Assembly: GCA_007026445.1 (NCBI GenBank)
Contig: VDMD01000095.1
Span: 32,180-96,179 of the forward strand
Source of the DNA: Schizophyllum amplum
Taxonomy: Eukaryota > Basidiomycota > Agaricomycetes > Agaricales > Schizophyllaceae
Direction of reading: 5' to 3'
DNA length: 64,000 nt
A model generated the notes under the pieces. It did no database searches. It was not told where the DNA came from and was given only the letters and a program-made list of their open reading frames with translations. A program made the translations under genes and the position numbers. This document shows, one piece after another, positions 35,571 to 45,921 of the stretch. The stretch's first letter is position 1; each line of letters begins with the position of its first letter.

Positions 35571-37563
35571 TCAAAGAAGAAACCCGCTCAGGCAGACGAT
35601 CGCGCCAACAGCAAGCAAGAGCCTCCACACGCTCACACGAGCATCAGCGGTCGCCGCCCCTGGGTAGTACCACGGCGTCGGATTCAGCGCCGTCCCCACA
35701 CTCGTCGTCATATCCCCCAGCGCCGACGACGCGGTGATGGTGGGCACCGCACCTTGATAGTTGGCCGTGGGTGTGGGCGCGACGCCGCCCGTCGTGTATG
35801 CGCGGAGGTTGTTGATCTCGAAGTACGCGTCGTTGTAGTTGGCGCCGGGGCCGATGACGTTGTCGTTGTACTGGGTGAGGGTGAGGGTTAGCAGTGCAAG
35901 CGGGGGAAGGATGACAAGAGGATGCGTACGCAAAGGCCCGTTGTGCCACCTGGACATGTCGCGGCGTATGTGTCTGGCAGGCCGGCCCTGGTGAGCAGTC
36001 AGTAATATGCTATACCACGCTCGAATCCAGACGGCCTGACCAGTTTCCGCAGAGCCTGGGCGGAAAAACATCGTCAGCTCTCTCGTGTTCTCACAGCACG
36101 AAGATAGCACCAACGTGATGTCTATAACGAGGTTCTGTGGCGTGAAGAACTCGGTTATGTTGCATGTCGTGGCAGGGAACGCCGCCGAGGGTGGACCCCA
36201 CGCTGAAATGTCGATGTTGGACGTTGAGGTTGACTGCGTAATGGACTCGGGCACGTTGGGTCGCTACAGGACAGAACGGTCAATCCGCATTCGTTCTGCG
36301 CCGCTAAGCCGACTCACGCTCCAGAACCATATACTGCGACGCTTCGAGGTAAGCGGACCGCTGAGACTTGAAGAAGATACTGATTGAGCTTACTATATCC
36401 TGTTACAGGCGTTTAGGAATCAGCCGCTTGAACTGACGTACTGCGACTTACCCAGACACGTCGAACTGCGTCGCCCACACCCCGCCGCCCGCTTCTGTGA
36501 AGCCCGTGTACGCGCTATTGGGGTAGTTCTCCGTGACCGTGCAGCCCGCCGCCACCGAGCAGTCCTCCACGACGGTCGTACCTGCCACCAACCCATGAGC
36601 ACCTGCGCCTCATATTTGCATGCCAAAAATTAAAGCTGCGCCGCTTACCGATTTGGTTGTCTGCCGCGCCCTTCGTGCAGCCCTCTGTTGTGTGCAGAGC
36701 GTACTGGTTGATGGGCATGCGGTTGATGGTCTCGAAGATGCTGTGTCACAGCGGTGAGGTGGGGGCACCGACGAGGTGTATAGGCACGCACTCGATCTCC
36801 CCGTTGTCAGGCCAGGTTGGGCCTTTTGTCCAGATTGCTCCCCAGACTGGCAAGTCGCGTGAGACGCTGCTCGTGCATCCACCTACAAGAGCCACGACTT
36901 ACCAGAGCAGCCTATTTTGAGGCAATCCGATCAGTTTATGTAGAGCAAAGTGAACTATGTCCTCACCGTACGGTACATGCGCCACGTCGACAATCCACAG
37001 GCTGCCTACCGCGTACGTGTCTTGACTGGTGATGCGCACCTTTGCAGAGTGTCAGCTTCGTGCGCGCCACACTTGCGAGGGAAAGAAGTACCCACTGAGT
37101 TTCGCTTGTAGTTGTACGCCACATCATGCTCGTTGTCCACCTTCAAGATGGCGTGCCCGGCGTCGTTGATGTACGTGAGGCCTTGCGAGAACGAATCGTC
37201 CCTGTTGAGCCACCAAACATCGCCTGGGAGGCAAGTTCATGTTCAGTACGTCATCAACGGCACTTCAAGGTGGCCACTTACCCAGAGTCTGCAATCATCG
37301 GGGTCCCGACGGACGAGCGGCACCAAATGAGTGTGGAAATGCGGGGGTGGGAGCAGGGTGGGGGGAAGAGAACAGATGATGTGGGCGAGCGTCGCGGTAA
37401 GCCCGTTAGCCACTGGCATCGTTATTCAGTCATAGGACCTCACCAGGTTGTCCCAGTTGCCGTAAAAGTCCCATCGATCGAAGAAGGAAGAGCCTGAGTA
37501 GTCGCGCACGAGGTCATAGGCGCGCGCTGCCGTTGCCAGAGCCAGTAAAGTGAGAATGAGCAT
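35571..37563 (-). CDS. GH16 family beta-glucanase, secreted, probably GPI-anchored
   Basis: Thirteen exons give 390 residues with phases agreeing: 37563-37444, 37288-37282, 37223-37096, 37039-36967, 36911-36903, 36846-36792, 36740-36649, 36602-36452, 36333-36318, 36263-36115, 36055-36041, 35987-35930, 35870-35571. Signal peptide MLILTLLALATAARA, then SGSSFFDRWDFYGNWDNL, AGHAILKVDN, VRITSQDTYAVGSLWIVD, the catalytic GEIDIFET (ExDxxE) motif, YALHTTEGC, VWATQFDVSG, IWFWSRPNVPES and ITLCGNWAGLP. A Thr/Ala/Pro-rich linker and a hydrophobic tail (LLLAVGAIVCLSGFLL) suggest a GPI signal. It likely acts on beta-1,3(4)-glucan in the cell wall. Four exons are only 7, 9, 15 and 16 bases. The start of exon 8 could instead be 36581, also in frame. 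Confidence 0.88.
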
Positions 37564-38858
37564 GACGGGAAACGCTGAGCCACTTAGGGCGCTTGTCGTG
37601 TGTGGCGTGACTCTAGGAACAGAAGGGCAAGCTGGTGTGCCGAAAACCTTGAAAGCGCGCTTGTTTTGACCTTCCGGTCTGCTGTGCCCTCAGAAGCGCA
37701 ATGCGTGTGGGTGACGCTTGTTGGCAACTTCAACGCGCCCTCCGTCTGCTCGGGCACTGTGTGACGCAGCCGCGTATTGACCCGCTCCGTGCCTCATGTT
37801 CTGGTGTACGCGCCTCGTGGTGGAGGCGGTCATTGTTGGAACACACTGTGTCATTATGTGGCGGTTATTCCCACGATTGATGTTTGCCGAACCCGCGTGA
37901 CGAACGTGCAGACTTCAACGTCGGATGCCCTTCCGAGGCGTCCTTGACGCTGGCAGCGCTCGCAGAATATCCGGGACACATGGCAGCCCACAACCAATTT
38001 TCTTTGCAATCGGAGGCTGAGGAATGTCGATTCTTGCCGACCCGTAGTCCCTGCGGTGTCCAAACCCTCCCTCCAGTCAGGTCAGCTCACTCTTTCGTGC
38101 TGGGATTGTTATCGCGACGGGATCTGTCCTCCGCGTTACGCATCTTCCATCCCCAGGCGTCTATCAATAACATCTGCTTGGATACACCATCGCGCACTGG
38201 CACCAGACTTCGGAAAGTCACCTGTGGTAGCTGACAGAGCGAGTTGGCGAGTCGGCGAGTTGAGGTGGCGCGGACTCAACGCGAACTGGAGCCTACTGGA
38301 GCACGGCCTCCGTCGAATTTACCTCCGACCCCGACTTTCTTCAAGTGCCTGTCAACTTCACAGTCTCCTGATCGACTCGGCCCAGGTCTGGGGTACGACA
38401 AAGGGCTTGTGACTCATGTTCTAGACCCCCAGTTACTGCGATGCCAGACGCGTGCGAGACTTTGCTGGGCAATCCTGGTCTCGATGCCAGACCGGCCTTC
38501 CGTCAGCCTATGGGCAGAACCAGCGTGACCTACGGCGGGCTGCCGCTGGCGACGGCAGGCCGCGATCTTGCTGGGACGCAGGACCGCAGGGCAGCGTATG
38601 TGCTCTCCGTCTGTGTCTTGGTCAATGTCATCACGTCCATCCGACTCCAGAGCGATCTGTACCGTGGATTACTTGTGATTCGGGCGCCACCATTTGCGAA
38701 GGCCTGGATCGGCACGGGGGAGGCTGACCCTCCTCCCGCCGATGGAGCGGATAAAAGGCAGAATGACTGCGGGAGAAGTTCATCATCGCCTCTTCAGCGA
38801 ACCCAACCAACCAACCTCCTAACTTTCCTTCTCATCCACCTCTATCCTCGTCCCGAAA
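37564..38858. other. divergent intergenic region GH16 / alcohol dehydrogenase
   Basis: 1.3 kb between opposite-facing genes. No coding exon accepted. It should contain both promoters; the dehydrogenase core promoter is listed separately. Confidence 0.45.
38751..38858 (+). promoter_or_regulatory. core promoter and CT-rich leader of alcohol dehydrogenase
   Basis: ATAAAAGG at 38751-38758 is a TATA-like box about 100 bases before the start codon. It is followed by a pyrimidine-rich leader (AACCAACCAACCTCC, then CCTTCTCATCCACCTC) reaching the ATG context CCGAAAATG. A TATA box with a CT-rich leader is typical of strongly expressed fungal glycolytic and ADH genes. Confidence 0.6.
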
Positions 38859-40187
38859 ATGTCGCAGCAGATCCCCGAAACGATGAAGGCCGCGGTCGTT
38901 CCCCAGAGCGGCGCCGCCATAGAAATCAAGGACGTGCGCATTAAGCGTCCCGAGGAACTCGCCCCGGGCGAGTGTCTGCTCAAGATGATCTGCACGGGTG
39001 TCTGCCACACCGACCTGCACGCCGCCCTTGGTGACTGGCCGGTCCCAGCCAAGACCCCTCTTATCGGCGGGCACGAAGGTGTCGGCATCGTCGTCGCCAT
39101 CGGTGAGCTCATCGCGAAGCCCACTTTCATCTCATAGCTCACACGACATCTCAGGCGCTAACACAGCAAACTCTCCCGTGAAGATGGGCGATCGCGTTGG
39201 TGTCAAGTGGCTCGCCGACTCGTACGTATTACCTTACTTCCATTCGGACGTACCCGAGCTTACACGGTACACAGGTGCCTCAACTGCGAGCAGTGCCGCA
39301 ATGGCCGCGAGCAGAACTGCTACAGCGCACAGCTATCTGGCTTCACCGTCGACGGTACATTCTCCGAATACGTCGTCTCGTTCGTCAACCACGTCACTCC
39401 CATCCCCGAGGGTTTCGACAGTTACGCTGCCGCGTCCATCCTCTGCGCCGGTGTCACCGTCTACCGCGCCATCAAGTACTCGCAGACCAGTACAGGGGAC
39501 TGGATCGTCCTCCCCGGTGCCGGCGGAGGGCTCGGTCACATGGCCATCCAGTACGCAAAGGTTCGCGGTCTGCGCCCAATTGCCATCGGTGAGCCTCTTG
39601 CAAGTGCTGTTCCTACGCCAGATACTGATATGCGAAACAGACACCGGCGCGGAGAAGCGCAAGCTTTGCATGGACCTCGGCGCTGAGGCGTTCATCGACT
39701 TTATGGAGTCGAAGGACATCGTCGCCGACGTCAAGGCCATCACTGGCGGCCGCGGCGCGCACTCTGCCGTCGTGACTACCGCATCGCCCTCGGGCTACAC
39801 CCAGGCCGTTGACTACCTCCGCGCCGGCGGCACGCTCATGGCTGTCGGTCTCCCAGGCAAGGCCGGTCTCGAGGCTTCCATCTTCTTCACCGTCTTCAAA
39901 GTAAGCATCGATCGCCTGCTCATCGCGTGAATTCAGTGACTGATCGGGATTGCAGAGCATTAGCATCCTTGGTTCCTACGTTGGCAACCGCCAGGACGCA
40001 TATGAGGCCATTGACATCGCAGCGCGCGGGCTTGTCGAGTGCAAGTACGTGTGCCAGGAATTGTCCACCCTCACAAGGTCAGTCCTCCTTTGCTTTCCAA
40101 CTCGGCATCTGGTATTGACGTCTTTGCAGTGTCTATAAGGGCATGGCCGAGGGCAAGGTCGCTGGACGCATCGTCCTCAAGTTCTAG
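38859..40187 (+). CDS. zinc-dependent alcohol dehydrogenase (ADH1 type)
   Basis: Six exons (38859-39102, 39155-39221, 39275-39588, 39641-39900, 39956-40077, 40130-40187) give 354 residues, all phases agreeing; this is the usual length for fungal ADH I. Catalytic zinc ligands are in CTGVCHTDLH and GGHEGVG. The structural zinc site is CLNCEQCRNGREQNC (four Cys). The NAD-binding turn is PGAGGGLGHMAIQYAK. It ends VAGRIVLKF. It interconverts ethanol and acetaldehyde with NAD in the cytosol; related substrates are possible. It is preceded by a TATA-like box and CT-rich leader, consistent with high expression. Confidence 0.92.
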
Positions 40188-40822
40188 AGTCTGTATACCA
40201 GGGAATGGACAACTATATTGTAGAAGTACCATCGGAGCTGTAATTTGTGGCTGTACTGTATCATCATGACTGTACTTTTACTTCGAACCTGCGTCCCATG
40301 GGTTGGGACTCTTTGGAGACCCTTCAAGCATTCAATAACCATCAAGCATTCAATATTCCATGCCAACGTTGGGGTGGCGGGAAGCCTTGGCTAAGCGCCC
40401 GGCGCTTGAGGGCGCCGCGAGGACCGGATCACGGGCGATGCCGAAGTTGGGATTCAAACGCCGCAGCGCAGCGTGTCACGGTTGGCTCTTAAGTAGACTC
40501 TAGAGTTAGGAACTCCCGTCTTCTGCGTATTTGTGCTGTGTCCCCAACTGTGCTTCTATGCAGTCGGCCTACTCTTTCATGGTCCCGCGAATACGGCGCA
40601 GGCGAAATGGCGTTCGACGCACAGCCAGAAAGTGGCAATGTGCATCCTAGGAATTCGATGTTCGTCTGTATGTTGTTGGAGCTCACGCAATCTTCGAAGG
40701 CGCAGCCACGGGCGCTTGACCATAAGCGCTCGAGGGCACTGCGCGAGACAAGCTATATGTGCTCAAGGCGAGGGAGCCATCACAGCGCTCTGCTGCTTTA
40801 CACCCCGTGCTAAAGCCCAACG
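40188..40822. other. intergenic with AGCGCT palindromes
   Basis: Between the dehydrogenase and the first DUF4436-like gene. It contains GGCTAAGCGCCCGGCGCTTG near 40389 and GGGCGCTTGACCATAAGCGC near 40706. Similar GC-box palindromes occur upstream of the other two members of the array. Confidence 0.45.
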
Positions 40823-42732
40823 ATGGCGTCCCAAGCATGTGAGTAGAGTTGCAGACGTCGACACGTTTGCTCGCTCACTGACGACTGCATCCAGACAACC
40901 AGCCCGTCGGTACTGAGCCGAAGGACCGCCGCGTCCAGACGCCGTCCACCGGGGGTCTCAACAAGGGCGCAGACGGGAAAGCGGAGCCGTCACGCTGGTT
41001 TTCGAAGAACGCTTCGAGAGTATCCATCGTGTGCAACGGGGTCGCTCGTATGCTCAAGCCTAAGGGCCGGCGGCGCTGGCTCTACGGTACCGTCGGCATT
41101 GTCATTGTGGTCCTATGGGTTGGCTTGATTTTGGCCTTCGCCCGCGAACAGCAGAAGTCGGAAGAGTTCAACGAGGAAGGCGATTCGCGTCAGTTCACCC
41201 ATGCGTATGCACCGGGAACGACTCCGGAGTTTGTGAGTCATCATTTTGGTCCTTCACAGGACGCCTCTTGACTTCTTCGCAGTGGTTCTTCAAGGGTGAG
41301 TTGCGGAGGCTAGACACCGACGGACAAACCCTAGGTGCGTGCGGCAGCCGCTACCGATCCTAACTTCTGCACCGTTGTGCTTATTGTGCACGATTTTCCT
41401 TCAGCCGTGCAATGGTCTGCCTCACAATACAACCCCGGCAACGATACATACACGCCCTTGCTGGCGAGCTCAGAAGACATCCCGATGGGCCTGAACGTGT
41501 ATCGCGATATGTAAGTTATGGACACTGCGTGCTTCGCGAACCATCTCATGAAAATTCCCAAGTTATGCCGTGTTTGACAGCAACGTTACCGATGCTATAG
41601 ACGATGGATTTGAGCGGTTCATGCTCGACAACGCGACCGCCTTCCCTGTCGGTAACGTTGGGGTTCGAGAATGTGATGCATTCGACACGGACATCGATCT
41701 CACGGAGGCAACGGGTAGCGTCTGGAGTGAACCGTCGCGAGGTAAGCTGCGTGTAGTATGTACGCATCACTACAATGGCTGATGCCGAACAGGCTACCCA
41801 TTCGATAAATGGGCAGGCAGCATAGTTCTTGTCGTAGTGAGCTTTCGTGCACTAAAAACCACCGTTGCAGTGTTCACCACACATATTTAGAACAACATAG
41901 GTGCATCTCTTCAATACTACAACCGCACCAATGCGCTTGCCGGATCTTTCGACGGTATATATCTAGGGGGCAGCTTGTTGTAAGTATGGTCAATTTATGT
42001 TATCTCTTCTCACTAAACGGTCGCCCTCAGGAACTGGAAGGTCACTGCGAACTCCAGTAGCACATGCTACAATCCGCCTAGTAGCACCAACTGTGAGCTG
42101 GTACGATCTTCTCGCGGCCGTCGACGCCCTCAACATTGAATGCTTCGCAGCATGTCGACTTTGACATTCGACGATCGGGCCTCGTCAAGTTCACTGTTAT
42201 CGCCGTCGTCATCGTCAACTGGCTCTCGACCATCGTCATTTTCCTGCTCACTGCGGAGACTCTTTACCTCGGTCGATCGAAAATCATCGATGGCACAGAC
42301 ATGCTCAGCGTTCTGTTCGCTGCTCTCTTCGCCCTGCCGGGAGTGCGTTTATCAGTAATAAAATTAAGGTCGCTCTGACTGCCCATTGCTTAGGTGAGGT
42401 CACTCCTACCGGGCGCCCCGAGTTTTGGCAGCACGATTGGTACGCATCTTGTGGTTGCCTTCGACGCTATCGCTCATCGACGCCCTTCAGACCTCGTCGG
42501 CGTTCTTCCGAACGTTATCATCATTTCGTGAGTCTGCGCATCTCATGCATGGTGTCCACGCCTAAGACAAGCGCTTTGCGCACCTTACAGGCTTTGCGTA
42601 AGCTTCTATCCGTTGTATCATGTGTATCATGTGCTGACTTGCCCTTAGACATCGTGTTGGGCAATTGCCAAGCTATGTGGACGGGGACAGGAGCAGCGGG
42701 AGGGATCCAAGTCGCTGGCCGGCGACGCCTGA
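40823..42732 (+). CDS. DUF4436-like membrane protein, copy A
   Basis: First of three tandem paralogues. Exon 1 is 16 bases (40823-40838), exon 2 is 40895-41232, followed by about ten small exons to the stop at 42730-42732. Order: basic cytoplasmic N-terminus, TM1 (GIVIVVLWVGLILAFA), a large non-cytosolic domain with GELRRLDTD, MGLNVYRD, FMLDNATAFPVGNVGVRE, CDAFDTDIDL and GYPFDKWAGSIV, then TM2 (VIAVVIVNWLSTIVIFLL), TM3 (MLSVLFAALFALPGVRSLLP) with GAPSFGSTIDL, TM4 (VGVLPNVIIISLCTSCW) and a charged tail. The YPFD and LFALP...PGAP...STID elements match my memory of Pfam DUF4436, found in actinobacteria and basidiomycetes. Function unknown. Confidence 0.75.
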
Positions 42733-43410
42733 CAAACATTATCGCCGCATCTCTCGAACAGTCGGTCCTCCTTGATTCTTTAGTTCAACCATGTTGCGTC
42801 CATTATCTCCGTTCCCTCTTCTCATATATAAACGCCCCGTTGATCAGGGTCGTAACGTTTTAGCCAAGTAGCGGCTAGATGTTAGATATCTACCTGCTTG
42901 TAAGTGATCTTCAAGCTTCCAAGTTGGAGAAAGGCTCATGAATCAAATTCAGCTCTACTGTAGCTGTAATCGTTGCCGTGATCTGCTATCATAACTGTAC
43001 TGCCGCTATGATCTTGACAGTCTCAAGATAGGAAGGTTCTGGCTGCGCAGGCGCTGAATACGGCGCCTAGCGCTCACAACTCTGCACGCCACAGCAAAGA
43101 CGCCTCGCGACTGCCGACCTCGGCCCGCCTCCTTTCATTCAAACGCAACATCGTTCAAGGCCGTTATGGGCTTCGACTGGCTTCGCTCCCTGCCTTCATC
43201 CTGTGCTTTCAGTGCCGCGTTCTCATCATCGTGGGTCGTACTCGGATTGAGCGTTTCCATGCCATTTACTACACTGTGTCGGCGGCGTCGAAGGACGCTC
43301 GAAGCGCGGCATGCAAGGAGGGTAAGCGCCCACCGCCGGTTATATAACAGGTGCATGTACAATGAACGATGCACCAAAGCCCCTCACTTCTTCCTCGAAG
43401 CATCATCACC
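42733..43410. other. intergenic within DUF4436-like array
   Basis: Spacer of about 680 bases. It contains GCGCAGGCGCTGAATACGGC followed by GCCTAGCGCTCAC near 43044-43077, an AGCGCT-type palindrome cluster like those before copies A and C. No gene. Confidence 0.45.
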
Positions 43411-45306
43411 ATGGGGTCTCTAGCATACTGTGAGTTGTCCCGCTCCTGCTCGACATGTTTGACCGCTCGCTCACTGCTTGGCTTTCGCGTCCAGCTGGCG
43501 ACATGGCAGGCATCGAACTGAAGGAGCGCCAGGACCAGCCGCCGTACGCGTACTCGGCAGTGTCCTCTGGCATGTCGGCCACGAACATGGACGCCGCCCA
43601 ATCTCGCCGTCCCTCTTGGAGGGATGTGTGGAAAAAGCGGCTTCGTCGCATGTTCAGCAGCCGCCGCTCGCGCCGCATACTATACATCGGCTCCGGCATT
43701 GTCCTCATGCTCGCATGGATTGGCTTAATTTTGGCCTTCGCGCGTAACCAACAGCTGACCGAAAAGAAACATCTGCTGGGTGACTCAAAGGCCGTGGGGA
43801 GCATAGCAGGGGAGATTGTGAGTCACACGATTGGTCTTGCTTGTATGTTTCCTCATTAATTGCCAGTGGTACTTGGCGGGGACGCTCCTGCACCTGGACA
43901 CCAATGCTCGAACCCTAGGTGCGTATTTACCGGTCGCCGCTCAGTGTCTCGACAGGGATTCATATATATCAGCCGTGCAATGGTCTGGCAAACAGTTTCA
44001 CTTGGAGGATCGAGAAAACCCCCTATCGAGCTTTGAGGTGTCGTATAATTTTCCTGAAGGTCTGAATATCTATCGCGACGTGTAAGTTATGCTCGTCACT
44101 ACTGGCGTGCTATGGTACTCATCCTTTACAAGCCAAGCAATCGTCGATGATGATATCACCCAGGCGCAGAACGACGACTATTACTACTTTATGCTCGATA
44201 ACGCCACTGCTTTGCCCATTGGAAACGTAGGAATGCGAGAGTGGGATGCATTTGACACCGACATTGATCTCGCCGAGAAATCGACCAGTGTCTGGACTCA
44301 GCCGATCCGAGGTGAGCTTGCCGTCGCGGCAAACGCGTCCACTCATTCTCACGTCGTAACACTGGTAACAGGTTACCCATTCGATGTATGGACTGGGAGC
44401 TTGGTCATAGCGGCAGTGAGTGCTCTTGTTTCCCTGCCGCCGTCGCGCATCTCAAAGAGCTCAGACCGATGTGGCATGCTCCCGCAATGTGAATCGCAGT
44501 AATGCTTGTGTCCTATCATTCGATGGAACCGCCTTGTTGGGTGATCTGATGTGAGTCATCCAGCGACGAATGACCATCTATTGCTAATGTCCATGGAACA
44601 GAAACTGGAAAGTCACCGCGAACTCTACCTCCACATGCCGCATTCTCGACAGCGCGTTCTGCGACCTTGCATGTGTCTATATCTTTACCTGACGACCATG
44701 ACACTGAATTCTGCCCAGCGCATCGACTTCAGTATCACCCGGCCAGGCCTCGTCAAATTCACCGTCATTGCCGTAATCATTGTCAACTGGCTCTCTACAA
44801 TCGTTATCTTTCTACTCACCGGAGAGGCCTTGATCAATGGCTATAAAACGGAGTTTCTAGTGGGGACGGACATGCTGAGCGTTCTGTTCGCTGCTCTCTT
44901 CGCGCTGCCGGGGGTGAGTTCAGTGAGTTCCAAGGTGCAGTCGGTCTACTGACACGCGGCTAGGTGCGATCGCTCTTACCGGGCGCCCCGGATTTTGGCA
45001 GTACCATCGGCACGTACTTTACTGCTCGATTCTCGGTGTATTGCTCACGACGCCTACCAGACTTGGTTGGTATCCTACCGAATGTCATCATAATCTCGTG
45101 AGCTTATCTTTACTTCACCTGCCGTTTCCGCATCGCATTGAAATATATTTTCTGACACGCTATTCAGGCTCTGCGTACGTTGATCTTCTGCCACGTCGTG
45201 TGCACATATATTGACGCGCCCACAGACGTCGTGCTGGGCAGTGGCCAAGCTTCGGTGGCAGGCAAAGCAGAAAGCCGAAAGTAACGAAAATGTAGGCAAG
45301 GCGTGA
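43411..45306 (+). CDS. DUF4436-like membrane protein, copy B
   Basis: Second array member, with the same exon order as A and C. Exon 1 encodes MGSLAY. TM1 is ILYIGSGIVLMLAWIGLILA. The luminal domain has GTLLHLDTNARTL, GLNIYRDV, FMLDNATALPIGNVGMRE, WDAFDTDIDL and GYPFDVWTGSLVIA. TM2-TM4 include VNWLSTIVIFLLTGEAL, DMLSVLFAALFALPGV, SLLPGAPDFGSTID and LVGILPNVIIISLCTSCWA; the tail is basic (KLRWQAKQK). The intron splitting the STI/D codon starts with GC (ATCG|GCACGT at 45010), whereas copies A and C have GT at the same place. Unknown function; the predicted four-helix topology is shared by the array. Confidence 0.75.
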
Positions 45307-45921
45307 ACCTGAGAAGGGGGTTATGTCACAGTGCATAGCCTGCACCAAGGAACAGGGCATGCGTAAACCCGGCGTTTCTCGATGTGCACGTCGATACCTG
45401 CGATGTTTGTGATACTTCTCTCTATGTTATGCATGAGTCTTCTGTATGTCGTTGTCATTGATAGCTTGTGGACATTATTACTGGCGAGTAAATATCAATA
45501 CACATGCCGTTGTAATTTGTTGTTATTTGTCAGTGTGAGTCCAATTGCTCCAACAGTGATCGGTGCCCGGGCCGTTCACGGCGACCAGTAACTTGGTTCA
45601 AACTTCGAAGTACTTACAGTGTCTCTCCACTGTCTGCTATCACAGCGCTGAGTACTGCTCCTTCATTTGACCCGCGTATGACCTGCGTATGAGAGAGCTC
45701 TGAAACATACTCACAGCGAACGCTAAGTATCCATTGAATGTAGCTGTGACACGATAGGGTCGAACATGTTCGCCGCCCCTTGATCAAATATATCGGGCGC
45801 CTGTCGGGCGCTGTGCTCTCAGCGCTCAGCAATCAGGGCAGGCGCCGGTACAGGTCCAGGACATGTTATTAAGCGCCCTTGTCAACGGCGCCGCGTCCCC
45901 CAGATCCCATTCCTAACCACC
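45307..45921. other. intergenic within DUF4436-like array
   Basis: About 615 bases. It contains GGGCGCCTGTCGGGCGCTGT and CTCAGCGCTCAGCAATC near 45790-45830, followed by GCAGGCGCCGG; these AGCGCT/GGCGCC motifs recur before each array member. No gene seen. Confidence 0.45.
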
